Shown here piece after piece: positions 8,457 through 17,239 of a stretch of DNA of 64,000 nt. The stretch covers positions 826,501 to 890,500 of the forward strand of contig NZ_CP061204.1 of assembly GCF_014621775.1 (NCBI RefSeq), given 5' to 3'. Each line of letters begins with the position of its first letter. Positions within the stretch are counted from its first letter, which is position 1. The notes beneath the pieces were generated by a model that was not told the origin of the DNA, did no database searches, and saw nothing but the letters and a program-made list of their open reading frames with translations. A program made the translations under genes and the position numbers. This DNA comes from Stenotrophomonas sp. 169 (lineage in GTDB: Bacteria; Pseudomonadota; Gammaproteobacteria; Xanthomonadales; Xanthomonadaceae).

Positions 8457-9485
8457 ATGACGCTGCCCGCACCTGCCGACACCCTGATGTTCCGTGAAGC
8501 CGCTGAAGCGGCGGAAGTCATCGCCGCCCAGTTCGCGCGCAACCATGGCGTGATGGAGTCGCTGGCTGCCAGCCTGCGCCAGTCGCCGCCGCCATTCGTG
8601 GTGACCTGCGCGCGCGGAAGCTCGGATCATGCGGCTACCTACGGCAAGTACCTGCTGGAAACCCAGCTGGGGGTGGTGGTGGCCTCTGCCTCGCCGTCGG
8701 TCGGGTCGGTGTACGCTGCGCCGTTGCAGCTGCGTGGCGCACTGTTCATCGTGATCTCGCAGTCCGGCAAGAGTCCGGACCTGCTGCGCAACGCGGAAGC
8801 GGCCAAGGCCGCAGGCGCGCGGGTGGTGGCGCTGGTCAACGTGGAGGATTCACCGCTGGCGCAGCTGGCCGATACGGTGATCCCGCTGCATGCCGGCGCC
8901 GAGCGCAGTGTTGCGGCCACCAAGAGCTATCTGGCCTCGCTGGCCGCGCTGCTGCAGCTGGCGGCGTACTGGAAGCAGGACAGCGCGCTGCGGGCAGCAC
9001 TGCAGGCATTGCCGGATGCACTGCGCAGCGCCTGGCAGGCGGACTGGAGTGCGGTGACCGATGGCCTGGTGGAAGCCAGCAATCTGTTCGTGCTGGGGCG
9101 CGGCCTGGGCCTGGGCGCGGCGCAGGAAGCGGCGTTGAAGTTCAAGGAGACGTGCGGGCTGCATGCAGAAGCCTACAGCTCGGCCGAGGTCAAGCATGGC
9201 CCGATGGCGTTGGTCGGCCCTGGCTTCCCGGTGTTGGCCTTTGCCCAGCCTGACGAGACCGGCGCCGGTACGCGTGCGGTGGCCGATGAATTCGCCGCGC
9301 GTGGCGCGCAGGTCTGGTTGGCCGGTGCCGGCGGCGAGTTGCCGGTCGCGGCAGCACCGCATCCCCTGTGCGCCCCGCTGCTCACGGTGCAGAGTTTCTA
9401 CCGCGCGATCAACGCACTGGCGCTGCGCCGCGGGCACAACCCGGACCTGCCGCCGCATCTGAACAAGGTCACGGAGACCGTCTGA
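8457..9485 (+). CDS. nagB-II: SIS-domain glucosamine-6-phosphate deaminase NagB-II
   Basis: 342 residues with two SIS (sugar isomerase) domains, related to the isomerase half of GlmS rather than to classical NagB. It should convert glucosamine-6-P to fructose-6-P and ammonia. Visible motifs are CARGSSDHAATYGKYLLE (about 45-62), ISQSGKSPDLL and the second-domain run GRGLGLGAAQEAALKFKE with EVKHGPMALV. The ATG at 8457 lies 8 bp after the nagQ stop; the frame is open upstream but that would overlap nagQ. Its TGA overlaps the nagA ATG (TGATG), indicating translational coupling. Confidence 0.92.
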   Translation: MTLPAPADTLMFREAAEAAEVIAAQFARNHGVMESLAASLRQSPPPFVVTCARGSSDHAATYGKYLLETQLGVVVASASPSVGSVYAAPLQLRGALFIVISQSGKSPDLLRNAEAAKAAGARVVALVNVEDSPLAQLADTVIPLHAGAERSVAATKSYLASLAALLQLAAYWKQDSALRAALQALPDALRSAWQADWSAVTDGLVEASNLFVLGRGLGLGAAQEAALKFKETCGLHAEAYSSAEVKHGPMALVGPGFPVLAFAQPDETGAGTRAVADEFAARGAQVWLAGAGGELPVAAAPHPLCAPLLTVQSFYRAINALALRRGHNPDLPPHLNKVTETV

Positions 9486-10633
9486 TGAAACAGGTGCTGC
9501 GCAATGCCCGCATGCTGGTGGGCGATGAGTTCCGCGATGACCTTGCCGTGGTGCTGGAAGCGGGCCGCATCACCGCCGTGTTGCCCGACGCGGCACCGTC
9601 GCTTGGCCATGCCGGCGAGCAGGTGGACCTGCAAGGGGGCTGGCTGCTGCCCGGTTTCATCGACGTGCAGGTCAACGGCGGCGGCGGCGCGTTGTTCAAC
9701 AACACGCCGGACGTGGCGACACTGCGCACCATCGCTTCAGCTCACCGGCGTTTCGGCACCACTGCGTTACTGCCCACGCTGATCAGTGATGATCTGGAGG
9801 TGATGCGTGCAGCGATCGCGGCTACGCATGACGCCATTGCGCAGGCAGTGCCAGGCGTACTCGGCATCCACCTGGAAGGGCCGTACATCGCACCAGCACG
9901 CAAGGGCACCCATGACGCCAGCAAATTCCGCGTGCCCGATGCCGATGAAATCGCCTTGGCCGCCTCGCTGGACAATGGCGTCACCCTGCTGACGCTGGCC
10001 CCGGAGAGGGTGCCGCTGGAGACCATCCGCGCGCTGGTGGAGCGTGGGGTGATCGTCGCGGCCGGGCATACCGCCGCCAGCTACGAAGAAGTGCGTGCCG
10101 GGCTGGATGCCGGCATCCGCGGCTTCACCCATCTGTACAACGCGATGTCACCGCTGCAGGGGCGCGAACCCGGTGCGGTCGGGGCGGCACTGGAAGACCG
10201 CGACAGTTGGGTCGGCATCATCGTCGACGGGGTGCACGTGCACCCGGGCAGCCTGCGTGTGGCGCTGGCTGCGAAGCCGCGTGGGCGCCTGCTGCTGGTC
10301 ACCGATGCCATGCCGCCGGTGGGTGCGGCCGAGCCCAGCTACGTCCTGTACGGCGAAACCATCACCGCCATCGAGGGGGTCGTCCGCAATGCAGCGGGCT
10401 CGCTTGCGGGGTCTGCGCTGGACATGGCGACGGCCGTTCGCAATACGGTGCAGCTGCTGGGCCAGCCATTGGCCGAAGCGGCCCGCATGGCATCCACCTA
10501 TCCGGCGCAGTTCCTCAACGTGGATGATCGGATGGGGCATATCGCGGAAGGATTCCAGGCCGACCTGGTGGTGCTGGATGATGCGCTGCAGGTGCGTGGG
10601 ACCTGGATCGCCGGGCAGTACGAGGCCGCATGA
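9485..10633 (+). CDS. nagA: N-acetylglucosamine-6-phosphate deacetylase
   Basis: 382 residues of the amidohydrolase superfamily. It removes acetate from GlcNAc-6-P, giving glucosamine-6-P for NagB-II. Family motifs are GFIDVQVNGGGG (about 57-68), GIHLEGPYIAP, AAGHTAASYEE, THLYNAMSPLQGREPG and VTDAMPPVG, the last carrying the catalytic Asp. The start ATG overlaps the nagB-II stop by 1 nt, and the ATGA at its end overlaps the nagX start, so nagB-A-X are translationally coupled. Confidence 0.95.
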   Translation: MKQVLRNARMLVGDEFRDDLAVVLEAGRITAVLPDAAPSLGHAGEQVDLQGGWLLPGFIDVQVNGGGGALFNNTPDVATLRTIASAHRRFGTTALLPTLISDDLEVMRAAIAATHDAIAQAVPGVLGIHLEGPYIAPARKGTHDASKFRVPDADEIALAASLDNGVTLLTLAPERVPLETIRALVERGVIVAAGHTAASYEEVRAGLDAGIRGFTHLYNAMSPLQGREPGAVGAALEDRDSWVGIIVDGVHVHPGSLRVALAAKPRGRLLLVTDAMPPVGAAEPSYVLYGETITAIEGVVRNAAGSLAGSALDMATAVRNTVQLLGQPLAEAARMASTYPAQFLNVDDRMGHIAEGFQADLVVLDDALQVRGTWIAGQYEAA

Positions 10634-11697
10634 GCACTGGCGCGGGCCCGCGCCTTGCGTCGATCGACGCGCTGCGGGGCCTCACCGTGGCGGCGATGCT
10701 GGTGGTCAACAATCCCGGCAGCTGGGACCACGTCTATGCGCCGCTGCTGCATGCGCAGTGGGACGGGTGCACGCCCACCGATCTGATCTTCCCGTTCTTC
10801 CTTTTCCTCGTCGGCGTGTCGATGGCCTTCAGCGTGGTGCCCCGTGCGGCGCTGCCGGCGGCGCGTCCCGCGTTGGTGCGCGGCGTGCTGCAACGTGCAG
10901 CGCGCATCCTGCTTGCCGGTGCCTTGCTGCATGCGCTGGCGTGGTGGCTGCTGGACCTGCCGCATTACCGCCTGTGGGGCGTGCTGCAGCGGATCGCCCT
11001 GTGCTCCGCGCTGGTGGGGGTGCTGGTGGTGTTCGCGCGGCCGGCCGTGCAGTGGATCGCGCTGGTGCTGCTGCTGGCGGTGTATGCGGCGCTGCTGCTT
11101 GCCGCGGATACGCTGCAGCCCCTGCTGGATCCGGCCAGCCGACTCGATACTGCGCTGTTCGCCCCGTGGGTGTACCAGTGGCATCCCGACAGCGGGCGGG
11201 GCCACGATCCGGAGGGGCTGCTGAGCAGCATGGGTGCGTTGGCGACTACCTTGCTGGGCGTGATCGCCGGTGGTCTGTTGCGATCGGGTCGCCGCAGTGC
11301 CTTGCTGGCAGTGGGGTTGGCCAGCGCGGTGCTGGGCGTCGCCGGAGCGGGCGCACTGCCCTTCAACAAAGCGTTGTGGACGCCGACCTACGTTCTGTGG
11401 AGCGGTGGGCTCGCAACGCTGCTGTTGCTGGTCGCCCACATACTGGTGGACCGGCGGGGATGGCCGGCCGTGGGACGGCGGTTCGGCGTGAACGCGATCA
11501 CGGTGTATCTGGGGGCATCCGTGCTGTCGGTCGTATTGGGCGCGACGGGTGCGTGGGCACGTGCATGGCAACTGATGCGTGATGCGTTGCCCACGCAGCC
11601 CGCGTTGGCCTCGCTGCTCGTCGCGTGTGGTTTCGTGGGGGCGTGGTGGGTCGTGGCGTGGTGGCTGGATCGTCGACGCATCTACGTCAAGATATGA
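10630..11697 (+). CDS. nagX: NagX-like integral membrane protein (DUF5009/COG4299)
   Basis: 355 residues with about ten hydrophobic helices. The N-terminal signature RLASIDALRGLTVAAMLVVN and the segment CTPTDLIFPFFLFLVGVSM are typical of the DUF5009 family, distant relatives of heparan-alpha-glucosaminide N-acetyltransferase. NagX is recurrent in nag loci of xanthomonads and some other gammaproteobacteria; proposed roles are transport or periplasmic modification of GlcNAc sugars, none visible here. It overlaps nagA by 4 nt (ATGA) and ends the operon. A 208-bp gap follows with no feature I can support. Confidence 0.85.
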   Translation: MSTGAGPRLASIDALRGLTVAAMLVVNNPGSWDHVYAPLLHAQWDGCTPTDLIFPFFLFLVGVSMAFSVVPRAALPAARPALVRGVLQRAARILLAGALLHALAWWLLDLPHYRLWGVLQRIALCSALVGVLVVFARPAVQWIALVLLLAVYAALLLAADTLQPLLDPASRLDTALFAPWVYQWHPDSGRGHDPEGLLSSMGALATTLLGVIAGGLLRSGRRSALLAVGLASAVLGVAGAGALPFNKALWTPTYVLWSGGLATLLLLVAHILVDRRGWPAVGRRFGVNAITVYLGASVLSVVLGATGAWARAWQLMRDALPTQPALASLLVACGFVGAWWVVAWWLDRRRIYVKI

Positions 11698-11905
11698 AGT
11701 GATTCACGCGTGTGCGCGGCGCGTGAGCGTTGATGGTTTTCACAGTGTCCATGCATAACAGGTCCCAGTTTAAGGTCCGTAAAGGTACTGAGCGGTCATC
11801 GACGGCCGCAGGGCCCTGACACGTAGGGTCCACGCATGTGAACTCAGGTTCATCGGCACTGCCACGTTCCTCGTAGCTCGTTCATTCCCCCGTTGGAGAC
11901 GTCCT

Positions 11906-14900
11906 ATGCAACGTTCCGCGCGATCGCCCCTCTTCCTGTGCATTGCTTCTCTGCTGACACGGCGCGCGTTCGCCGGTACGGCGTTGCTGGTGGCGGCGCT
12001 TCCTGCAGGTGCCAACTGTGTGACGACGGGTACCACCACGGTCTGCGATGCCACTGTGCCGAATCCGTGGACCTCGACGGTGGGCAGCGGCGATGGTGGG
12101 CCCGACGACAGCCGCACGGTGGAGGTGCAATCGGGTGCAGGCGTTGTGGTCGGCAATGCCAACGCGGTCAGCTTCGCCGGGGTGGGTAATGTGCTGAGCA
12201 ACAGCGGCTCCCTCGCCGCCACCAACGCGGTGGCGATCGGGTTCAACAACAGCACCGGGCGCAACCGTGTAGTCAACACCGGCACCGGCGTCATCCAGGC
12301 CGACGGCACCGCCATAGCGGCCGCCGGCGGGGGCGCGCTGGACTTCATCAATGCAGGTCTGGTGACCGGCAATGTCGTGCTCGGTGCCGGCGATGACCTG
12401 CTGGATCTGTCCGGGCGCATCGACGGCAGCGTGGACCAGGGCGCAGGCAACGATACGGCGATTCTGCGTGCCGGCGGGACCCTCACCGGGGCCCTTGCAC
12501 AGGGCGCCGGCAACGATCGGCTGGAGGTGCAAGGTGGCGTGGTCAATGGTGCCACTACGCAGGGCGCGGGCGACGACACCGCCGTGCTGAGCGCAGGCAC
12601 GCTGGCCTCGCTGGACCAGGGCGACGGTGTGGACAGCCTGCAGATCAGCGGTGGCAGCGTCACCGGGACGGTGCAGCAGGGCAACGGCACCGACAACTTC
12701 CTGATGACCGACGGCACCCTCGGCGCCTTGCTGCAGGGTGACAACTACGACTCCTTCCGCATGACCGGTGGCCGCATCATCGGTGCGTTCGAGGACGGCG
12801 ACTACGCCGAGATGACCGGTGGGCGCATCGGCCGGGTCAACATGAAGCTCGACAACAACGTCTTCGACATGTCCGGCGGCACCATCGACGGCAACCTGGT
12901 GGCCGGCTTTGGACGCGACACGATCATCCTGTCCGACGGTTATATCGGCGGCAACATCAGCGTCAGTGGCGGCGATGACAGCGTGACCCTCACCGGTGGC
13001 ACCGTGCGCGGCGAGATCCGCATGAGCGTGGGCAACGATACGCTGGACTGGAGCGGTGGCGGGGTGGTGCATGACCTGATCGACATGGGGGTTGGCGACG
13101 ACACGGCAACCCTCACGAACCTCAACGAATCCCATCTCGGTGCGGTCCCGCGTCTTGACGGCGGCGTCGGCGTGGATGCGCTGGTGATGGACAACGTCAA
13201 GAGCACCGCCGTGGCGCGCTACGCCGGTTGGGAGAGCTTCGCGCTGCGCAACGACAGCCAGCTGACCTTCGATGGCACGCTGGTGCTGGGGGACATCGGA
13301 ACGACAACCGGTACGCTGGATATCGATCCGACCAGTGCGTTGTTCAGTAGCGGTGCGAACGGCATTTCCGCCTTTACGGCGGGAGCACTGGCGACGCTGA
13401 TAAACGCCGGTCGCATCGACATGAGCAGCAATGACGTCGCCGGTGATGTGTTCACCGTCAACGGTAATTACACCGGCAACGGCGGCGGCCTGTATCTCAA
13501 TACGGTGCTGGGCGATGACAGTTCGGCCAGCGATCGCCTGGTGGTGTCTGGTGGCACCGCCAGCGGCACGACCGGCATCGGTGTATTCAATGCCGGTGGT
13601 GGCGGCGCGGCGACTGTGGCCGATGGCATCCTGCTGGTGCAGGCAAGCAATGGTGCAACGACCACGGCCGATGCCTTCGCCCTGTTCAACCCGTTGTCTG
13701 TCGGCGCGTACGAGTACTTCCTGTTCAAGGGCGGGGTGAATGCCGGGACAGGTGAGAACTGGTATCTGCGGTCCACCATCGTGGCGAGTGCAGATCCCGC
13801 ACCTGCGCCGCCGCCGGTGACGCCGCCGCTGCCCGAGCCGCCGCCGCCGGAACCGATCGGTGCGCCGCCACCGGTGTTGCCGCCCGCACCGCCACCGCCG
13901 CCGGATGTCCCGGTGGATCCGGGCACGCCGGATCCGGATCCGGTCGCGCCGGAACCTGCGCCGCCACCGCCGCCTGCTGAGCCGGCGCCGGTAGCGCCTC
14001 CGGTCCTGGAGACGCCGCCCGCGGTGCCGGATGAGGTGGCCGTGGTACCCGGCCCGCTCGCTTTGCCGCCTACGCCCGGCGCGCGCCCTTCGCAGGCTGC
14101 CGTCACGCCCATCTACCGGCTTGAGACACCGGCCTACGCGGTGGTGCCGTCGTTGCTGCGTACCGTCTCGCAGGCCTCGCTGGGCACCTTCCACGAGCGG
14201 CAGGGTGAGCAGCGGTTGCTGGTGGGTCAGGGTGCGGCGCGTGGCGCGTGGGGCCGGTTGATCGGCAGCAGCGAGCAGCAGCACTGGAACGGTGACGCGC
14301 TGACCGGCTTTGACGGTGACCTGCAGGGCCTGCAGGCGGGTATCGATCTGTATGCCAGTGGCGACGAAACCTTCCGCAGCCAGTGGGGCGTGTTCGTCGG
14401 GCGCACCCGCGCCACGGGCCGCATCACCGGACTCGCACTCGGGTGGGAGAACGTCCAGGTTGGCCAGACGCGGTTGGACGACAAGCACGTTGGGCTGAGC
14501 TGGACCGGTGTGGGATCTGCCGGCGGCTATCTGGACGCGGTGGTGATGCAGAGCCGCTACCGCGGTGAGGCGTGGTCCACGCGCGGGCTGGGTATCGACG
14601 TACGCGGCGACGGCACCAGTGCCTCGCTTGAGGCAGGCAAGCCGCTGCTGCGGTTCGGTCAATCAGCCTGGTGGCTGGAGCCGCAACTGCAGGTGATCTG
14701 GCAGCGGCAATCGCTGGACGACGCAGCGGATGCGGTGGCGGCGATCGGTTTCGGTGCGGACACCGCATGGACCGGGCGCATCGGCCTGCGTATTGCCGGC
14801 GATTACGGACTGGCGGACAACGGCTGGCAGCCGTACTTCAAGCTCAATTACTGGAAGACCCTGGACGGCGCTGACCGCGTGGACTTCGGCAGCAACCGCA

Positions 14901-15070
14901 TCGTGGCCGGGCAGGAGACCAGCGCATGGGAAGTCGGTGTGGGCGTGGTCGGGCGCTTCAACCGCAACGTGAGCGCGTATGCGGTCGCGGACTACACCCG
15001 CGACCTGGAAGACCGCAATCGCGAAAGGAAGAGCGTAGAGGGCAACATCGGCCTGCGGTTTGACTGGTAG
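11906..15070 (+). CDS. Type Va autotransporter with beta-helix passenger
   Basis: 1054 residues. The N-terminus has a signal-peptide-like stretch ending near PAGANC. Residues about 110-480 form repeated Gly/Asp/Thr-rich units (for example GAGDDLLDLSG, GAGNDTAILRAGG, GAGDDTAVLSAG), which suggest a beta-helical passenger with Ca-binding-like GxGxD patches. A Pro-rich hinge with several PPPP runs spans roughly 635-735. The last 270 or so residues are an autotransporter barrel ending in NIGLRFDW with the expected terminal aromatic. The start ATG has GGAG about 8 nt upstream. There is no visible protease or lipase motif in the passenger, so adhesin or biofilm roles are only plausible. It is monocistronic and followed by repeats. 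Confidence 0.9.
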   Translation: MQRSARSPLFLCIASLLTRRAFAGTALLVAALPAGANCVTTGTTTVCDATVPNPWTSTVGSGDGGPDDSRTVEVQSGAGVVVGNANAVSFAGVGNVLSNSGSLAATNAVAIGFNNSTGRNRVVNTGTGVIQADGTAIAAAGGGALDFINAGLVTGNVVLGAGDDLLDLSGRIDGSVDQGAGNDTAILRAGGTLTGALAQGAGNDRLEVQGGVVNGATTQGAGDDTAVLSAGTLASLDQGDGVDSLQISGGSVTGTVQQGNGTDNFLMTDGTLGALLQGDNYDSFRMTGGRIIGAFEDGDYAEMTGGRIGRVNMKLDNNVFDMSGGTIDGNLVAGFGRDTIILSDGYIGGNISVSGGDDSVTLTGGTVRGEIRMSVGNDTLDWSGGGVVHDLIDMGVGDDTATLTNLNESHLGAVPRLDGGVGVDALVMDNVKSTAVARYAGWESFALRNDSQLTFDGTLVLGDIGTTTGTLDIDPTSALFSSGANGISAFTAGALATLINAGRIDMSSNDVAGDVFTVNGNYTGNGGGLYLNTVLGDDSSASDRLVVSGGTASGTTGIGVFNAGGGGAATVADGILLVQASNGATTTADAFALFNPLSVGAYEYFLFKGGVNAGTGENWYLRSTIVASADPAPAPPPVTPPLPEPPPPEPIGAPPPVLPPAPPPPPDVPVDPGTPDPDPVAPEPAPPPPPAEPAPVAPPVLETPPAVPDEVAVVPGPLALPPTPGARPSQAAVTPIYRLETPAYAVVPSLLRTVSQASLGTFHERQGEQRLLVGQGAARGAWGRLIGSSEQQHWNGDALTGFDGDLQGLQAGIDLYASGDETFRSQWGVFVGRTRATGRITGLALGWENVQVGQTRLDDKHVGLSWTGVGSAGGYLDAVVMQSRYRGEAWSTRGLGIDVRGDGTSASLEAGKPLLRFGQSAWWLEPQLQVIWQRQSLDDAADAVAAIGFGADTAWTGRIGLRIAGDYGLADNGWQPYFKLNYWKTLDGADRVDFGSNRIVAGQETSAWEVGVGVVGRFNRNVSAYAVADYTRDLEDRNRERKSVEGNIGLRFDW

Positions 15071-15112
15071 GGCGGGTTCCTGCCCACGCAATCTCCGGTA
15101 GAGCGCCTATCC

Positions 15113-15182
15113 GGTAGAGCCGACTTCAGTCGGCTGGGGCCTGCGCGCATTGCAACAGCAGCCGACTGAAGTCGGCTCTGCC
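15113..15182. repeat. SMAG (GTAG) palindrome pair
   Basis: GTAGAGCCGACTTCAGTCGG is followed about 25 nt later by its inverted partner, in which the terminal tetranucleotide is mutated (GCAGAG for GTAGAG). A further partial GGTAGAGCG lies at 15097-15105. The pair can form either two small hairpins or one long one. It sits just after the autotransporter gene. Confidence 0.85.
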
Positions 15183-15186
15183 AGGT

Positions 15187-15340
15187 CCCCACGGCCAGAT
15201 CCCCGCGACCGGATCCCCGCGACCGGATCCCCGCGACCAGACCCCCACGGCCAGATCGCCACGACCAGATCGCCACGACCAGATCGCCACGACCAGATCC
15301 CCGCGACCAGATCGCCGCGACCAGATACCCACGACCAGGT
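15187..15340. repeat. 14-bp tandem repeat array, 11 units
   Basis: Eleven consecutive 14-bp units such as CCCCGCGACCAGAT and CGCCACGACCAGAT, each differing by one to three bases; a twelfth unit at 15341-15354 is decayed. The array starts 5 bp after the SMAG pair and ends about 105 bp before the next gene. Fourteen is not a multiple of three and no ribosome site serves it, so it is non-coding. Together with the SMAG pair it fills most of the 376-bp gap 15071-15446. Confidence 0.9.
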
Positions 15341-15446
15341 CCCCGCGCCTGGGGCGGTGGCTGCGTCGTTCCACAGGATGACAACGTCACGGCCTGCTAA
15401 AGTTGCGGCAACGATCACGCGTGACCGCACGCAAGCAGGAGTAACC

Positions 15447-15881
15447 GTGGAAGCCGAAGCCCCCTTTGAACCACTGAACGAGCTGGAAGTGCGACTGCTG
15501 CAGGCCCAGGACGGGACGCTGCAGGCCCCGGAATTCCTGGACAGCCTGCTGGCGGACCAGGTCTTCGTGCTGCTGGACAAGCCGGTCGGCCCGGACGCCG
15601 ACTGGGATGAGTCGATCAACCCGCTGGTGCTGACCAGTGAAGGCGATGAGCCGATGTTCGCGATCTTCTCCGCCGTCGAACGTGCCAGCGCCTGGAGTGA
15701 GCAGTTGCCGCAGTTCGAGAATGCGCTGCAGGTGGAAATGCGCTGGTTGCTGAGCGCTATCTCCGACGGTGTGGGCATCGTGCTGAACCCGGGCTACGAC
15801 ATCGGCATGGAGATGATCCCCGATGCGGTCACCCAGTTGAAGCAGCGCGCCGACGCGTTCACCCGCGGCGAAGCGCGCTGA
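15447..15881 (+). CDS. SseB-like protein
   Basis: A 144-residue acidic soluble protein resembling the SseB N-terminal domain family (the enhanced serine sensitivity protein, not the type III translocator). The GTG start at 15447 has AGGAG 5 nt upstream; the open frame further upstream runs through the tandem repeats and is not credible. The sequence begins EAEAPFEPLNELEVRLLQAQ and contains LLADQVFVLLDKP and a central LVLTSEGDEPMFAIF strand pair. The biochemical role of this family is unknown. It converges on cca with a 1-bp gap. Confidence 0.75.
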   Translation: MEAEAPFEPLNELEVRLLQAQDGTLQAPEFLDSLLADQVFVLLDKPVGPDADWDESINPLVLTSEGDEPMFAIFSAVERASAWSEQLPQFENALQVEMRWLLSAISDGVGIVLNPGYDIGMEMIPDAVTQLKQRADAFTRGEAR

Positions 15882-15882
15882 G

Positions 15883-17109
15883 TCAGCCTCGGCGCGCGCC
15901 CGCGATCGCGGCGATGCGTGCCCTGGAAAGGGCCTGGCCGATGGCGGGGCCCTGCAGGTCGGTGGTGTCGAGGTCACGCGCCTGCACCGACAGCGCCGCC
16001 CGGTGAAGCCGGTTCAGCGTCTCCCCTTGGGGATAATCGCTGTCCTCGAAGCCCAGTCGCCCGCGTTTGTCCGCTTCGCAGCACAACGCGATGCGGGCGA
16101 TGCGTTCGGGCCGCCGCAGCGTATCGCAGCGACCCAGCAGCTCCAGCACCGTGGCATCGCGCAGCTCGTCGATGCGGTGCACGTTGAGGTGCTCGCGGCA
16201 CACCGCTTCGGCCAGTTGCTGGTGCTCGGCGGGGATCTTCAGGCGTGCACACAGGGCCTTCAGCGGCTTGACGCCGCGCTGTTCGTGCATGATGTGGCGC
16301 GGCCATTCTTCCGGCGGCGTCAGGCCTTTTCCCAGGTCATGGGTCAGGGCCGCGAAACCGACCAGATCATCGCCGGGTGCCAGCCGGGCGGCCATGTCGC
16401 TGACCATTTCCTGATGCACGCCGGTGTCTACTTCAGGATGGTATTCCGCGCGCTGCGGGACACCGTACAGGGCCTCCAGCTCGGGCAGGATCGGGCCCAG
16501 CGCATGCGCATCGTGCAGGGTGCGCAGGAACGCGGAAGGGCGTTCGCACGCCAGCGCACGACGTAGTTCCTGCCATACGCGTTCCGGCACGAGGGCATCC
16601 AGTTCCCCACTGGCCGCGACCTCGCGCATCAGCGCCATCGTCTCTTCCGCCACGCTGAAGCCCAGGGGGGCGAAGCGCGCCATGAAGCGCGCGGCACGCA
16701 GCACGCGCAGCGGATCTTCGACGAAGGCCGGGCCAACGTGGCGGAGCACGCGCTGCTCGATGTCACGCACACCGCCATAGGGGTCGACCAGCGTGCCGCT
16801 GTCTTCATCGCAGGCAATTGCGTTGATGGTGAAATCGCGGCGTAGCAGGTCTTCTTCCAGCGTCACCGATGGATCGGCGTCGACCACGAAGCCGCGATAG
16901 CCGCGTCCGGATTTGCGCTCGGTCCGGGCGAGCGCGTACTCCTCCGCACTGTCAGGGTGCAGGAATACGGGGAAGTCGCGGCCCACGGCACGGAAGCCCT
17001 GGGCCTGCATGTCGGCCGGCGTGGCACCGACGACCACCCAGTCCCGGTCACCGGCGGGACGCTGCAGCAGGCGGTCGCGCACCGCGCCGCCGACGAGATA
17101 GATCTTCAT
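15883..17109 (-). CDS. cca: Multifunctional CCA tRNA nucleotidyltransferase with HD domain
   Basis: 408 residues. It adds or repairs the 3'-CCA end of tRNAs without a template. The start ATG at 17109 gives [12 protein letters not shown], the standard N-terminus of class II gammaproteobacterial enzymes. The nucleotidyl-transfer domain is visible in GGAVRD (6-11), the RRDFTINA motif and [15 protein letters not shown]. The C-terminal HD phosphohydrolase domain shows [11 protein letters not shown], implying phosphatase and 2',3'-cyclic phosphodiesterase activity as in Escherichia coli. The frame is open upstream of 17109 but adds a basic, unconserved-looking tail. Confidence 0.95.
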   Translation of the reverse strand: MKIYLVGGAVRDRLLQRPAGDRDWVVVGATPADMQAQGFRAVGRDFPVFLHPDSAEEYALARTERKSGRGYRGFVVDADPSVTLEEDLLRRDFTINAIACDEDSGTLVDPYGGVRDIEQRVLRHVGPAFVEDPLRVLRAARFMARFAPLGFSVAEETMALMREVAASGELDALVPERVWQELRRALACERPSAFLRTLHDAHALGPILPELEALYGVPQRAEYHPEVDTGVHQEMVSDMAARLAPGDDLVGFAALTHDLGKGLTPPEEWPRHIMHEQRGVKPLKALCARLKIPAEHQQLAEAVCREHLNVHRIDELRDATVLELLGRCDTLRRPERIARIALCCEADKRGRLGFEDSDYPQGETLNRLHRAALSVQARDLDTTDLQGPAIGQALSRARIAAIAGARRG

Positions 17110-17190
17110 GACCCCATGATACGGTGGGTTCGGCGCAGGTAGTAACCGCTGCTGGCCGCCACGCTTCCGTTGTGGGTGCTTCCCGCTGCG

Positions 17191-17217
17191 CTCGCCGAGC
17201 ATGGCTCGGCGCTACCG
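17191..17217 (-). repeat. SMAG element
   Basis: Read on the minus strand: GTAGCGCCGAGCCATGCTCG, a single hairpin with CATG at its tip, in the 130-bp gap between slt and cca. The same GCCGAGCCATGCTCGGC core recurs at 53891 and 61184. Confidence 0.8.
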
Positions 17218-17239
17218 GTCATCGCGGCGTGCGGCGCGA

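Noticed and set aside
15187..15340. Possible CRISPR array
   Set aside because: Units are 14 bp and directly contiguous, without spacers, and no cas gene is present.
15107..15778. Minus-strand open frames encoding RGD-containing repeats (SGRGDLV, WSWRSGRGD)
   Set aside because: They come from the 14-bp tandem array read in three successive frames and run antisense to the SseB-like gene; there is no ribosome site and no family match.
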